The notes beneath the pieces were generated by a model. That model saw only the letters and a program-made list of their open reading frames with translations. It was not told the DNA's origin and made no database searches. From NCBI GenBank assembly GCA_024682075.1, contig JAIKZQ010000054.1, positions 1 through 43,049 of the forward strand: DNA of 43,049 nucleotides, given 5' to 3'. A program made the position numbers and the translations under genes. This document shows positions 15,703 through 23,616 of the stretch, piece by piece (positions within the stretch are counted from its first letter, which is position 1; every line of letters starts with the position of its first letter). Source of the DNA: Lachnospiraceae bacterium (lineage in GTDB: Bacteria > Bacillota > Clostridia > Lachnospirales > Lachnospiraceae).

Positions 15703-16859
15703 TTCTTCTCATTAACATATGCGGTGATGTCTTCCGAATCATCAAGGATGTCCGATCCATCAGTATCTTCATCGGTGTCATCATCAGTTCCTTCATCCGC
15801 ATCATCCGACACTTCATCTTCCGCAGAGTCATCATCCGAATCGTCCGATGATTCATCCCCGTCTTCCGCATCATCCTCCGTCCTGCGGGCTTTAACACTC
15901 GCATACAGTGCCCATACAGAGACTGTCATCGCAAGGCATGCACAGCTCATCACCAGATAACAGAACACGTACAGATCACCATGTCTCTGGACATAGTACT
16001 CCATATATCCCACCATTCCGATCCCGGCAAGGAACAAGAGCACGAGCAATACCTGGAATATATGAAATCCCCTTTTTTTCACGGACCTTATCAGGCATGC
16101 GATCATCGTGACAAGCAGGAACACTCCGGCAACGATCTGCATCAGACTGACGAATCCGTTGGACCTTAAGAATGATGCATCATACCTTGCACTGTCCAGC
16201 AGTGCCATTGAAGAAAAATAACACACATATGTAAGAAGTGCGGTTTTCTCCAGCACGAACAATATGAATGAAATGAGCGTCACGACCGCAAGCACGATGA
16301 ACTTCCAGAAAAACACCGCATTCCTGTACTCGGTACCTCCGCCGGCGACATTTGTGATGTAACTGTAAGGAAGTCTCTGGTAATACGGATCCGTGATCAC
16401 GGCCTTGCCCCTGTCGGAATCGTTGAACATCGAAACAAGTGACACAAGCGTCATAAAAAGCATGCACCCGCAGGCCGAGGCGCTCATCATCTTCCCGGCA
16501 AATCCTTTTCCGACAAAAAACGACGACATCACGGAGGCAATGAAGAATCCCAGGATAATGCCGGCTTCGTGATAACAGCCCTCGAATCCGGACAGTGCAC
16601 CGGAGAGTCCGTCATAACTTTCAAAATGCGAATACCAGTAAATACATCTTCCGAAAAATGCCGCAAGAAGTCCCGCAAAGCCTGCATACATGATCAGCGA
16701 TACTATCTGTCTTACGCGGACAGAGGCCTTTTCTTTTCCTGACAGTGCCAGCGAAAAAGTCATCAGACAGGACGCAGCAAATGCCAGCGTGACTATTATC
16801 ACGCCGTAGCTTATCCTCATGCTTCCCGCATATACTGCTGTCACGGTATCAAGATTCAA
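15699..16859 (-). CDS. Multi-pass membrane protein, distantly Lgt-like, with acidic tail
   Basis: 386 residues. Around ten hydrophobic segments fill residues 10-325; residues about 330-375 are almost only Asp, Glu and Ser. The order GRCIYWYSHFESYDG, FEGCYHEAGIILGFF, SMFNDSDRGKA, then EYRNAVFFWKF recalls the topology of prolipoprotein diacylglyceryl transferase (GARLYY, GG..HGG, NFiNgE..Gr, PsQLYE), but key residues such as the HGG and RHPSQ motifs are not kept. Call is therefore tentative; a function other than lipid transfer is likely. TTG at 16859 is used as start because AAGGAG lies eight bases upstream. Between a phosphodiester glycosidase-like gene and an MBL gene. Confidence 0.6.
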   Translation of the reverse strand: MNLDTVTAVYAGSMRISYGVIIVTLAFAASCLMTFSLALSGKEKASVRVRQIVSLIMYAGFAGLLAAFFGRCIYWYSHFESYDGLSGALSGFEGCYHEAGIILGFFIASVMSSFFVGKGFAGKMMSASACGCMLFMTLVSLVSMFNDSDRGKAVITDPYYQRLPYSYITNVAGGGTEYRNAVFFWKFIVLAVVTLISFILFVLEKTALLTYVCYFSSMALLDSARYDASFLRSNGFVSLMQIVAGVFLLVTMIACLIRSVKKRGFHIFQVLLVLLFLAGIGMVGYMEYYVQRHGDLYVFCYLVMSCACLAMTVSVWALYASVKARRTEDDAEDGDESSDDSDDDSAEDEVSDDADEGTDDDTDEDTDGSDILDDSEDITAYVNEKK

Positions 16860-16887
16860 CCGCCTGTCTCCTTAATCTGTATTCATC

Positions 16888-18663
16888 CTACTGTTCGTTC
16901 TCCGGAACAGCTGTAGCAAAATATATGATGTCGCTTACGGTCCTCTCAACGCCCCAGTCCACATAGCTGTACGGCCTGTCGCGCCATATGAGTTCCGCAG
17001 TCTGACCGCCGTCGAGAGTATAGGCATTGATGCATCCCTTGAGCATCATGATGTCCTGTGCGCCTCTCAGAGTGCAGCACTCCCTGTACGGATAAACATG
17101 TCCTATTGTCATGAGAAGATAATGATTCGGCTCAATCTGACCGATGGCAGATCTTGAATACATCTGCATCGTCTCGCCGATACGGTATGCGAGGTTTTCC
17201 TTCGGCACACCGTTATCGATCAGGACAGGCCCGAAGGAAAGTGAAAAGAGAACGTCATTTTCATCCACGAATCTCTGTGCCTCGTCCTTGTCCGTAAGTT
17301 CCCCGGCATAAGAAAAAAGCATTCGTCCGTCAGCGGTAAAGAAGCATGAATCAAGGCTTGCAGACTCGCATCTGTAGACCTGTCTGTCATACACGCACAG
17401 ACCGAGTGACCTGAACTTGTAGAAATCCCCGTTCATCGCCACAACCGCATTGGCCTCCGCAGCCAGGCTTGATGCATACATCTGGGCACTGTAACCGAAG
17501 GTGTTGCCGGCGATCTTTCTTCTGAGCTGACTCGGATCCGATATGAACACCTCCGCAAAATTGCAGTAGCAGTTATTGCAGAATTCCTTCCAGACGACAG
17601 CGAATATCGAATCATCCGCATAGTAATAGATAGGCTGTCCGGGTGCGAACGTCACATTCGGATCAAAGATAAGATCTGCATCACCTATAAGATGGCTTGA
17701 GTCTGCCGCAACCTCATAGATCATGTTCGGATCTTCGAGTTCGAAATACTTGTCATCACAAGGTTCATATCCCGCGATGGCATTCTCGGGGATCGAATAA
17801 AGCTTGGGAATATATACAAGATCCGACAGGATCACAGACTTGGCATTATTCGCATACAATTCGACTTTTTCGGAGATGTTCCTGAGTGATGTCGGATTGC
17901 CGCACACACCGCCTCCGAGAACATAAAGAAGTTCGTCAGACGGGATTATGTTCCATGCACCGTCATAATATGACAGACGGATCACGAGATCCCTTGAAAG
18001 GACCGGGGGCTTTTCAGACAGAGCCCTTTCGGACGCGGTGTGATATGCATCCTCAATGACCCACTCTTCGTACGAATCATCTTCTTTATATACTTCTCTC
18101 CTCGGATGAGTCTGTACTATGTTCTCAAGTTCTGCGTCAAATATCTCCCTGACCCTGCCGGCTGTCCCCGGAAGATTTGCATAGCTCATCCTGACCGGAA
18201 TGTATGCATCAAGGTCCCGCACCACCATCTCGCCCGTATATTCATAAGCGAAATTATCCGCAAGAAGCCTGTAGTACATCTCGGATATCTCATCATTTAG
18301 CACGCCTGACGCATCCGCCCCGGAGGCTCCGTACAGCACGTCATAACCGTCTGCCAGCCTGCCCTCGGAAACCGCATTCAGGAATGCTCCTACCTTTTCA
18401 CCCGGATCACCGTTTGGATGAGCGTACAGAAGCTCGACGCTCGGATAGAAAACGCATAAAAGAAGTACCGCCATGGCGAGTATCACGGATAAAGTTCCCA
18501 TGACAGGACGAATGCGCTTTTTGATAAAAAGAAAAAACCAGAATATCACAGAGACAACCGCAATTGCGGCAAGAATATAAAGTGCCAGCACATGCCCCGC
18601 ATCAAGCGAAGGCATTGCATCTTCCATGCGTATTAAACTGTCTCTTATGACGTCAAAAAACAC
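16888..18663 (-). CDS. Membrane-anchored phosphodiester glycosidase (NAGPA) domain protein
   Basis: 591 residues with N-terminal transmembrane segments (about 25-47 and 55-75), a helical/beta extracytoplasmic domain (about 80-260, unrecognised) and a C-terminal NAGPA-type domain (about 370-590). NAGPA signs are VVAMNGDFYKF, SFGPVLIDNGVP, RSAIGQIEPNHYLLMTIG and INAYTLDGGQTAELIW. The family cleaves sugar-phosphate diesters, so the target could be a phosphate-linked envelope glycan; substrate is inferred only. GTG start at 18663 has GGGGAG nine bases upstream. First gene of an operon with the Lgt-like, MBL and hybrid-kinase genes. A paralogous domain is found at 28902-30020. Confidence 0.82.
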   Translation of the reverse strand: MFFDVIRDSLIRMEDAMPSLDAGHVLALYILAAIAVVSVIFWFFLFIKKRIRPVMGTLSVILAMAVLLLCVFYPSVELLYAHPNGDPGEKVGAFLNAVSEGRLADGYDVLYGASGADASGVLNDEISEMYYRLLADNFAYEYTGEMVVRDLDAYIPVRMSYANLPGTAGRVREIFDAELENIVQTHPRREVYKEDDSYEEWVIEDAYHTASERALSEKPPVLSRDLVIRLSYYDGAWNIIPSDELLYVLGGGVCGNPTSLRNISEKVELYANNAKSVILSDLVYIPKLYSIPENAIAGYEPCDDKYFELEDPNMIYEVAADSSHLIGDADLIFDPNVTFAPGQPIYYYADDSIFAVVWKEFCNNCYCNFAEVFISDPSQLRRKIAGNTFGYSAQMYASSLAAEANAVVAMNGDFYKFRSLGLCVYDRQVYRCESASLDSCFFTADGRMLFSYAGELTDKDEAQRFVDENDVLFSLSFGPVLIDNGVPKENLAYRIGETMQMYSRSAIGQIEPNHYLLMTIGHVYPYRECCTLRGAQDIMMLKGCINAYTLDGGQTAELIWRDRPYSYVDWGVERTVSDIIYFATAVPENEQ

Positions 18664-18705
18664 TTATGATCTCCCCGATAGTCCTCATTCAGAACATACA
18701 TAATA

Positions 18706-18735
18706 ATTATATCAGAACGCCCGCTTTTTTACCAA
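18706..18735 (-). promoter_or_regulatory. Promoter of the NAGPA-Lgt-like-MBL-kinase operon
   Basis: Minus strand: -35-like TTGGTA (18730-18735), 18-base spacer, and a perfect TATAAT (18706-18711) with an extended TGA element directly before it. It lies about 45 bases before the GTG start. Confidence 0.7.
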
Positions 18736-18805
18736 AAACACAAATCTTAATATATTGTTCGGTTGAACTTGTCCTCGGAAAAATATAGAATCCATATACA
18801 AACAT

Positions 18806-18833
18806 TTGTTCGATTAACAAGTTTCTGTATAAA
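18806..18833 (+). promoter_or_regulatory. Possible promoter for the small plus-strand gene
   Basis: TTGTTC (18806-18811), 16-base spacer, TATAAA (18828-18833). If used, transcription would begin only a few bases before the ATG at 18845, giving a nearly leaderless message; no Shine-Dalgarno is seen there. The -35 overlaps a small inverted repeat. Confidence 0.4.
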
Positions 18834-18844
18834 GCGTGACCGAT

Positions 18845-19120
18845 ATGAGCAAGGTATATGTTGATGTAACGGCAAAATTCGATAAGGACGGACGGATGGA
18901 ACCCGTGCAGGTATCCTGGACGGACGGCACAAGGTATACGATCGACAAGGTGGTGGGAGTATGCAGAGCTGCGTCTACGGGCGGCGGTGGCACCGGCATA
19001 CGCTACACCTGCAGGATCTGCGGAAGAAGTGCGTTCATCTTCTATTCCGAGCGCGAACACAGATGGTTTGTCGAGGGCAAGGATTCGGCCAGGTCGGACT
19101 GGATATATACGGTGATATGA
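18845..19120 (+). CDS. Small conserved protein with a possible zinc-binding CxxC
   Basis: A 91-residue protein of beta-rich appearance: MSKVYVDVTAKFDKDGRMEP, WTDGTRYTIDKVVGVCRAAS, GIRYTCRICGRSAFIFY, HRWFVE. It looks like a conserved Firmicute family of unknown function; CRICG is one possible metal half-site. ATG at 18845 is chosen since alignment-like sequence begins at MSKVYVD; GTG at 18836 is an alternative. No ribosome site precedes either. It is followed by a strong terminator shared with the convergent esterase gene. Confidence 0.72.
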   Translation: MSKVYVDVTAKFDKDGRMEPVQVSWTDGTRYTIDKVVGVCRAASTGGGGTGIRYTCRICGRSAFIFYSEREHRWFVEGKDSARSDWIYTVI

Positions 19121-19140
19121 ACAGTGACATGAAAGACATA

Positions 19141-19185
19141 AAAATGCCGGAATCCGAGTCATCCTCCGATTCCGGCATTTTTTTC
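19141..19185. terminator. Bidirectional terminator between convergent genes
   Basis: A 14-bp perfect stem (AAAATGCCGGAATC, 19141-19154, with 19168-19181), a 13-base loop and a T run on the plus strand (8 T), with a shorter T run on the minus strand. It can end both the small plus-strand gene and the esterase gene. Confidence 0.85.
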
Positions 19186-19225
19186 AGCCATATTTTATCA
19201 TTCACACCTGTTCATCCGGGCATGT

Positions 19226-20002
19226 TCATCCGAACATCTCGGGCATGAACACTGCAGCATATTTGCTCCAGAAGTTCATGTCATGGATTCCCTTATCCTC
19301 GACATACTTATGCGCGATTCCCTCTTTTTCGAGGAATGCATGGAATTCCCTGTTGCGCTCGATCAGGAAGTCCTCGGTTCCACATGCCATGAATATCTCG
19401 GGAATCTTCCCGCCGGATTCTTTCAGCTTGTGTGCGAGATATTCCGGATTGTTGTCACTTTCGGGAAGTTTTGACGGTTCTCCGAAGCATCCCTTGTAAT
19501 ATTCGTAATTTGCTACGGGGTTGGAATCTCCCTCTTTCATCTTCGCAACTTCGTTATGGATAAGAGCTGAAGAAAGAGCTGCGACCTTGCCGAAAGTTCC
19601 GGGGAACATCAAACCGGTGTGGAGCGCACCGAAGCCACCCATCGAGAATCCCATGACACCGGTGGTCTCGGGAGTCTTTGCAATCCCGAAAGTTCTCCTG
19701 AGATAGTCGATCAGCTCGACTCCGATATAAGTGGCATATTTATGACCGGTAGCTTCACCGTCCAGCCAGAAACCGTTCTCTCCGTTCGGAGCAACCACTG
19801 CCACGTTAAGCTGCGCCGCCTGCTCCTTATTGACCCATATGTCTCCGTCACCTGTATATCCGTGCAGGAGCAGAAGTGTCTTAATGGGGCCGGCAGGCTT
19901 TTCGATGGGAATGTCCTCCCTGAAATCGTTAGGCAGGAACATCCTGAATGAAGTGGTTCTGCAGAGACTGTTTGAATATAATCTGATATCAAGATCCGCC
20001 AT
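19226..20002 (-). CDS. Alpha/beta-hydrolase esterase (EstA/acetyl esterase type)
   Basis: 258 residues of the esterase D / feruloyl-acetylxylan esterase group of alpha/beta hydrolases. Seen: oxyanion region LLLLHGYTGDGDIW, nucleophile Ser in GFSMGGFGALH, Asp in CGTEDFLIERN and His in GIHDMNFW. No signal peptide, so cytoplasmic; a sugar acetyl ester or S-formylglutathione-like thioester are the usual substrates. GGAAG precedes ATG at 20002. It follows the SPFH gene by ten bases. Confidence 0.85.
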   Translation of the reverse strand: MADLDIRLYSNSLCRTTSFRMFLPNDFREDIPIEKPAGPIKTLLLLHGYTGDGDIWVNKEQAAQLNVAVVAPNGENGFWLDGEATGHKYATYIGVELIDYLRRTFGIAKTPETTGVMGFSMGGFGALHTGLMFPGTFGKVAALSSALIHNEVAKMKEGDSNPVANYEYYKGCFGEPSKLPESDNNPEYLAHKLKESGGKIPEIFMACGTEDFLIERNREFHAFLEKEGIAHKYVEDKGIHDMNFWSKYAAVFMPEMFG

Positions 20003-20012
20003 ATCGTCTTCC

Positions 20013-21413
20013 TTACATCTTCGCTCCGCACTCCATGCAGAATTTTCCTGCGGGAGTCTTCTTGCCGCATGAAGGGCAGATTATCTCGCCCGCGGGGAGC
20101 TGCTCTATCTTAGTTCCGCATTCAAGGCAGAACTTGGCATTTGCGGGAAGTACATTGCCGCATGAAGGACACTTGATCGTCTGCGCTGCGCCGACGCCTG
20201 CTGCCACAGCACCTGCCGCTACAGCTCCTGCCGCTCCGGCATTTCCGGTAACATTCATTCCTCTCATCATCTCGCCGACCTGAGGTGCCATGGCATTCAT
20301 TGCAGCCATTCCGACACCGAGTCCCAGCATGTCGCCCATCACGGAGCTTCCGCCGCCGTTTGAAACGGCAGGTCCCATGTTGCCGATGCCCTCTGCATAT
20401 GCCTTCTGAACGTCAGCCTGCAGGACATCTTTCTGGTTGTAACCCTTGGCCTGCATCACGGCTGCCTCAGCCATTCCTGCCATCTGTGCTGCCTGTGCAT
20501 CAGCCTGAGCCTGGATGAGTCTTCTCTCGGCTTCCTTTTTGGCAATCTCAGTCTCTGTGGTCTGGCCTTCAAGGATCGCACCTCTCTGGGCCGCCTTGAT
20601 CTTCGCTTCTGCCTCAGCTTCGGCTGTCAGGTATGCAGCCCTGCTCTCTGCCTGAGTGGTCTTCACCTCTGCCTCTGCCTCTGCCATTCTCTTCTGAAGT
20701 GACAGGGTATGAAGCTCACGAAGCTTGACGAAATTGGGATCATCTTCGGGAAGAAGGACATTTGTGAGATAGAACTCGGGTATGGTAAGGCCGTACTCCT
20801 CAAAGCCGGGAAGTATCCTTTCCTTAAGAGCCTCCGACAGTTCACCGAGATGCTCATCCACCTCGACTATGTCAATTCCGCGCTGCTTGATCGCAGTGGA
20901 GATGTTGGTCTTGACCTCGGTGGAGATAAGAGGCCTGAATGACATCTGAAGTGACTTGGTAAATCCCGCACCGGACTCATCCCATGCTATGCCGTTCTTG
21001 GCTCCCACGAGCTTTACAAGGAGCTTCTTTCCGTCCTCGACAGCCAGGTTCATCTCACCGGATGCACCGATCTCAACGGGAACTCCGAGAGTGGGCTCGG
21101 TGAATCTCACCTTTGAATCCGTTCCCCACTTGACTGCCATCTGAACGGTCTTGGTGATGAAATAGATCTCACAATGGAACACCGCAACACCGGTGACGAT
21201 ATTGATCATGTCGGTCAGGATGGGGATATTCTTGGCATCAAGCTTGTATCTTCCCGGTCCGAAAGCATCAGCTGCCTGGCCGTTTGCATAGAAGATTGCT
21301 TCCTGTCCTTCATGGACCACCAGCTCGGTCATGCAGTTAAAATCTTCATTGGGATATTTCCATATAAACGCGGAATTATCACCTTCGTATTTCACGAGTT
21401 CCGACAGTGCCAT
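20013..21413 (-). CDS. SPFH (band 7) protein with C-terminal zinc ribbons
   Basis: 466 residues. The SPFH domain fills about 25-235 (FGPGRYKLDAKNIPILTDM, EYGLTIPEFYLTNVLLPEDD), followed by an Ala/Glu-rich coiled coil (about 235-320), a Gly/Ala-rich region (about 340-410) and two double-Cys zinc-ribbon units (CPSCG...CLECG and CPSCG...CMECG). This is the soluble YdjI-like architecture often called virion core protein-like. In other bacteria such proteins are linked to membrane stress and scaffolding, but the role here is unknown. No N-terminal membrane anchor is evident. It is 24 bases after the HD-GYP gene. Confidence 0.88.
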   Translation of the reverse strand: MALSELVKYEGDNSAFIWKYPNEDFNCMTELVVHEGQEAIFYANGQAADAFGPGRYKLDAKNIPILTDMINIVTGVAVFHCEIYFITKTVQMAVKWGTDSKVRFTEPTLGVPVEIGASGEMNLAVEDGKKLLVKLVGAKNGIAWDESGAGFTKSLQMSFRPLISTEVKTNISTAIKQRGIDIVEVDEHLGELSEALKERILPGFEEYGLTIPEFYLTNVLLPEDDPNFVKLRELHTLSLQKRMAEAEAEVKTTQAESRAAYLTAEAEAEAKIKAAQRGAILEGQTTETEIAKKEAERRLIQAQADAQAAQMAGMAEAAVMQAKGYNQKDVLQADVQKAYAEGIGNMGPAVSNGGGSSVMGDMLGLGVGMAAMNAMAPQVGEMMRGMNVTGNAGAAGAVAAGAVAAGVGAAQTIKCPSCGNVLPANAKFCLECGTKIEQLPAGEIICPSCGKKTPAGKFCMECGAKM

Positions 21414-21437
21414 AATAAATCCCTCCTACAAGTATAT

Positions 21438-22544
21438 TTACTCTATGACCATTGATGCACAGTCAAGGTCCGACAGCAGATCATATTTTTTGCCGGTCTT
21501 GAATCCGATGACTATGGGTCGCATCGGATATCCGGGATTATTCTCAACCACCTTCGCCATTTCCCCGTTTGAAAGCTGCACATAAGAATCGACAGGATAG
21601 ATGATGACGGAGTTCATGAAGCTTGAGATTGCCCTGTTATCGAGTTCGGTCGACATTCCGAATATCATCTCGAGCGCATCCCTCTTGGGAAAACCCTTCT
21701 TGTAAGGACGTTCGGTCACAAGCGCATCATATATATCCGCGACGGATATGACCCTTGCAAGCCTGCAGATGGCATTTCCGTCAACTCCGAGAGGATATCC
21801 CTTGCCGTTCATCTTCTCGTGATGCTGAAGCACGCCCTTTAAGATGTTATCACTGAACATGCCTTTTTCCTTGAGGATCTTGAAGCCGAAAAGTGAATGC
21901 TGCTTCATGAGCGCGAATTCATCATCATCGAGTTTTCCGGGCTTATTGAGAACTTCAAGCGGAATGTTTGATTTGCCCAGATCGTGAAGGAGTCCGGCAA
22001 TGCTGATCTCCCTGAGTTCTTCCTCATTCAGGCCGAAAGCCTTGCCTATTATCAGGCTCATTGTTGCCACATCCACGCTGTGCTTGAAAGTATATTCGTC
22101 ACTGACCTTGATCAGATTGATATCGACCGCAACGGCATGATTGGATTCTATTGCCTTGATGAGTTCACCGGTAACGTTATTGGTCACTTCGAGGAAATTC
22201 TCCGACTCAACATTTTCATAGAGGAACTGAACGCCCTCTCCGACTCTCTTTATGACTTCGCTGCTGAGGGTAACCTTACTCTTATCCTCAACACGGCTTT
22301 TTTCGATCAATTCCTTGGTATATGCGGGAAGATTGGCTTCCATCGAATGAAGCTCATCGGGATCGGGTTCTCCCTCCGCAACATAGATACCGCCTATGGA
22401 TTTTTTCTGCAGGTATTCGATCTGGAAATCGTCAAGATAAGCGCCCTTCGCGATGAGCTCGCGACCGGTCTTGTCCATAATGGCCTGATCTATCTTCATT
22501 CCGGGCTGAAGTGTTCTTGTGCTTACAAACTTGCGTTTAACCAT
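21438..22544 (-). CDS. HD-GYP domain phosphodiesterase-type protein
   Basis: 368 residues, with an N-terminal region (about 1-125) that has no recognised sensor and an HD-GYP domain at about 140-320. Metal and signature residues are visible: LLHDLGK (HD), HHEKMNGKGYPLG (HHE and GYP), ISVADIYDALVTERPYKKG. HD-GYP proteins hydrolyse cyclic dinucleotides, mainly c-di-GMP. No GGDEF or PilZ protein is present in the window. The gene overlaps the upstream lipoprotein gene by eight bases. Confidence 0.9.
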   Translation of the reverse strand: MVKRKFVSTRTLQPGMKIDQAIMDKTGRELIAKGAYLDDFQIEYLQKKSIGGIYVAEGEPDPDELHSMEANLPAYTKELIEKSRVEDKSKVTLSSEVIKRVGEGVQFLYENVESENFLEVTNNVTGELIKAIESNHAVAVDINLIKVSDEYTFKHSVDVATMSLIIGKAFGLNEEELREISIAGLLHDLGKSNIPLEVLNKPGKLDDDEFALMKQHSLFGFKILKEKGMFSDNILKGVLQHHEKMNGKGYPLGVDGNAICRLARVISVADIYDALVTERPYKKGFPKRDALEMIFGMSTELDNRAISSFMNSVIIYPVDSYVQLSNGEMAKVVENNPGYPMRPIVIGFKTGKKYDLLSDLDCASMVIE

Positions 22545-23604
22545 CTATCCCCTCATCGTCCAGATATTTCTCATACGTAGCAAAGAAGCTGCAGGTGCTT
22601 ATATCCGGATCTCTGTTAAGCGTCACGGTTTTCCATAATTCGGTATTAAGATTTCTTATAAGACTCTCAAGATACTCGTTATATACTTCCTCAAAGGCTT
22701 CGTCCCTGAGTTTCTCTGTTATGAGTATCTTGTTTGCATCTGTCTGTGTGCGGTCGAGTGTGCTTATGCACTGCATGAGATACAGCCCGTCAGATGTCGT
22801 GACGATATTGCTGACCTCGCCCGTGGAAAGTGCGAAGGCTGCCTCCTCGACTGCCGGGTCCATCGTTCCTTTTCCGAAGGTAATGACAGACTCTCCGGCC
22901 TCATTATACTTGGCTGCCTCGGTCTCGAAATCGAGGCTTCCGTCCACAAATCCGCTCCTTAAGGTCATGAGTGTGTTCAGGACTCTCTCCTGATCACTGT
23001 CCGTGTACGGGATGAGTGAGTCACCGTTACGGTATGCCGTACGCATGTATATGATGCGTACCTTCACGAATCTGGCTTCGTCATCGGATATCTCGGGAGA
23101 GATATCACATATGATCTCGTCATATGCTTTCTGCGCGAGAGCCATCTGGGAATACATTCTCTCGATCAGGTCAAGGCTTGCGCCAAGGGCCTCGATCTCG
23201 TTTTCCGTCAGTGATGAGTAATATTCCAGTGCCGCCTGCCTTACAAGATCCTGTTCCCTGGAATCCAGTTCCAGTCCCCTGTCGACTGCCATAAGGTACA
23301 TTGTCTTGACCTGGGCGATCTGCGCAAGAGCCGTGTTCTTGATGCTTTCCTCAAAAGTCACTCCGTCCGAAGTGACATTCCATATCTCCTCACCGAAAAC
23401 ATTCTCATATGTCTTCTGGATATTGGTAAGATATATGTTCAGTTCGGAAAGCGTGCATCTCTCGCTTCCGACCACAAATATCTCATCTTTGTCAAAACCC
23501 GTCGTAAGCACCACCTGCGTTCCACCGCATCCGGTGAGAATACATGCGACAAGCAGTGCCACGACGGATCTTAAGATTTTCTTTGAATCGATTCTATGAA
23601 ACAT
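22537..23604 (-). CDS. SurA/PrsA-like peptidyl-prolyl isomerase lipoprotein
   Basis: 355 residues with a lipoprotein signal (LLVACILTGC, C26), an N-terminal SurA-like helical region (about 40-190) and a parvulin-type PPIase domain (about 195-305) recognised by FGKGTMDPAVEEAAFALSTGEVSNIV and TTSDGLYLMQCI. It should help fold exported proteins outside the membrane. ATG at 23604 has no good ribosome site, although it lies just 12 bases after the ilvE stop, so coupling is likely. The product is followed by HD-GYP and SPFH genes. Confidence 0.83.
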   Translation of the reverse strand: MFHRIDSKKILRSVVALLVACILTGCGGTQVVLTTGFDKDEIFVVGSERCTLSELNIYLTNIQKTYENVFGEEIWNVTSDGVTFEESIKNTALAQIAQVKTMYLMAVDRGLELDSREQDLVRQAALEYYSSLTENEIEALGASLDLIERMYSQMALAQKAYDEIICDISPEISDDEARFVKVRIIYMRTAYRNGDSLIPYTDSDQERVLNTLMTLRSGFVDGSLDFETEAAKYNEAGESVITFGKGTMDPAVEEAAFALSTGEVSNIVTTSDGLYLMQCISTLDRTQTDANKILITEKLRDEAFEEVYNEYLESLIRNLNTELWKTVTLNRDPDISTCSFFATYEKYLDDEGIDG

Positions 23605-23616
23605 ATGTAAAGCAGA

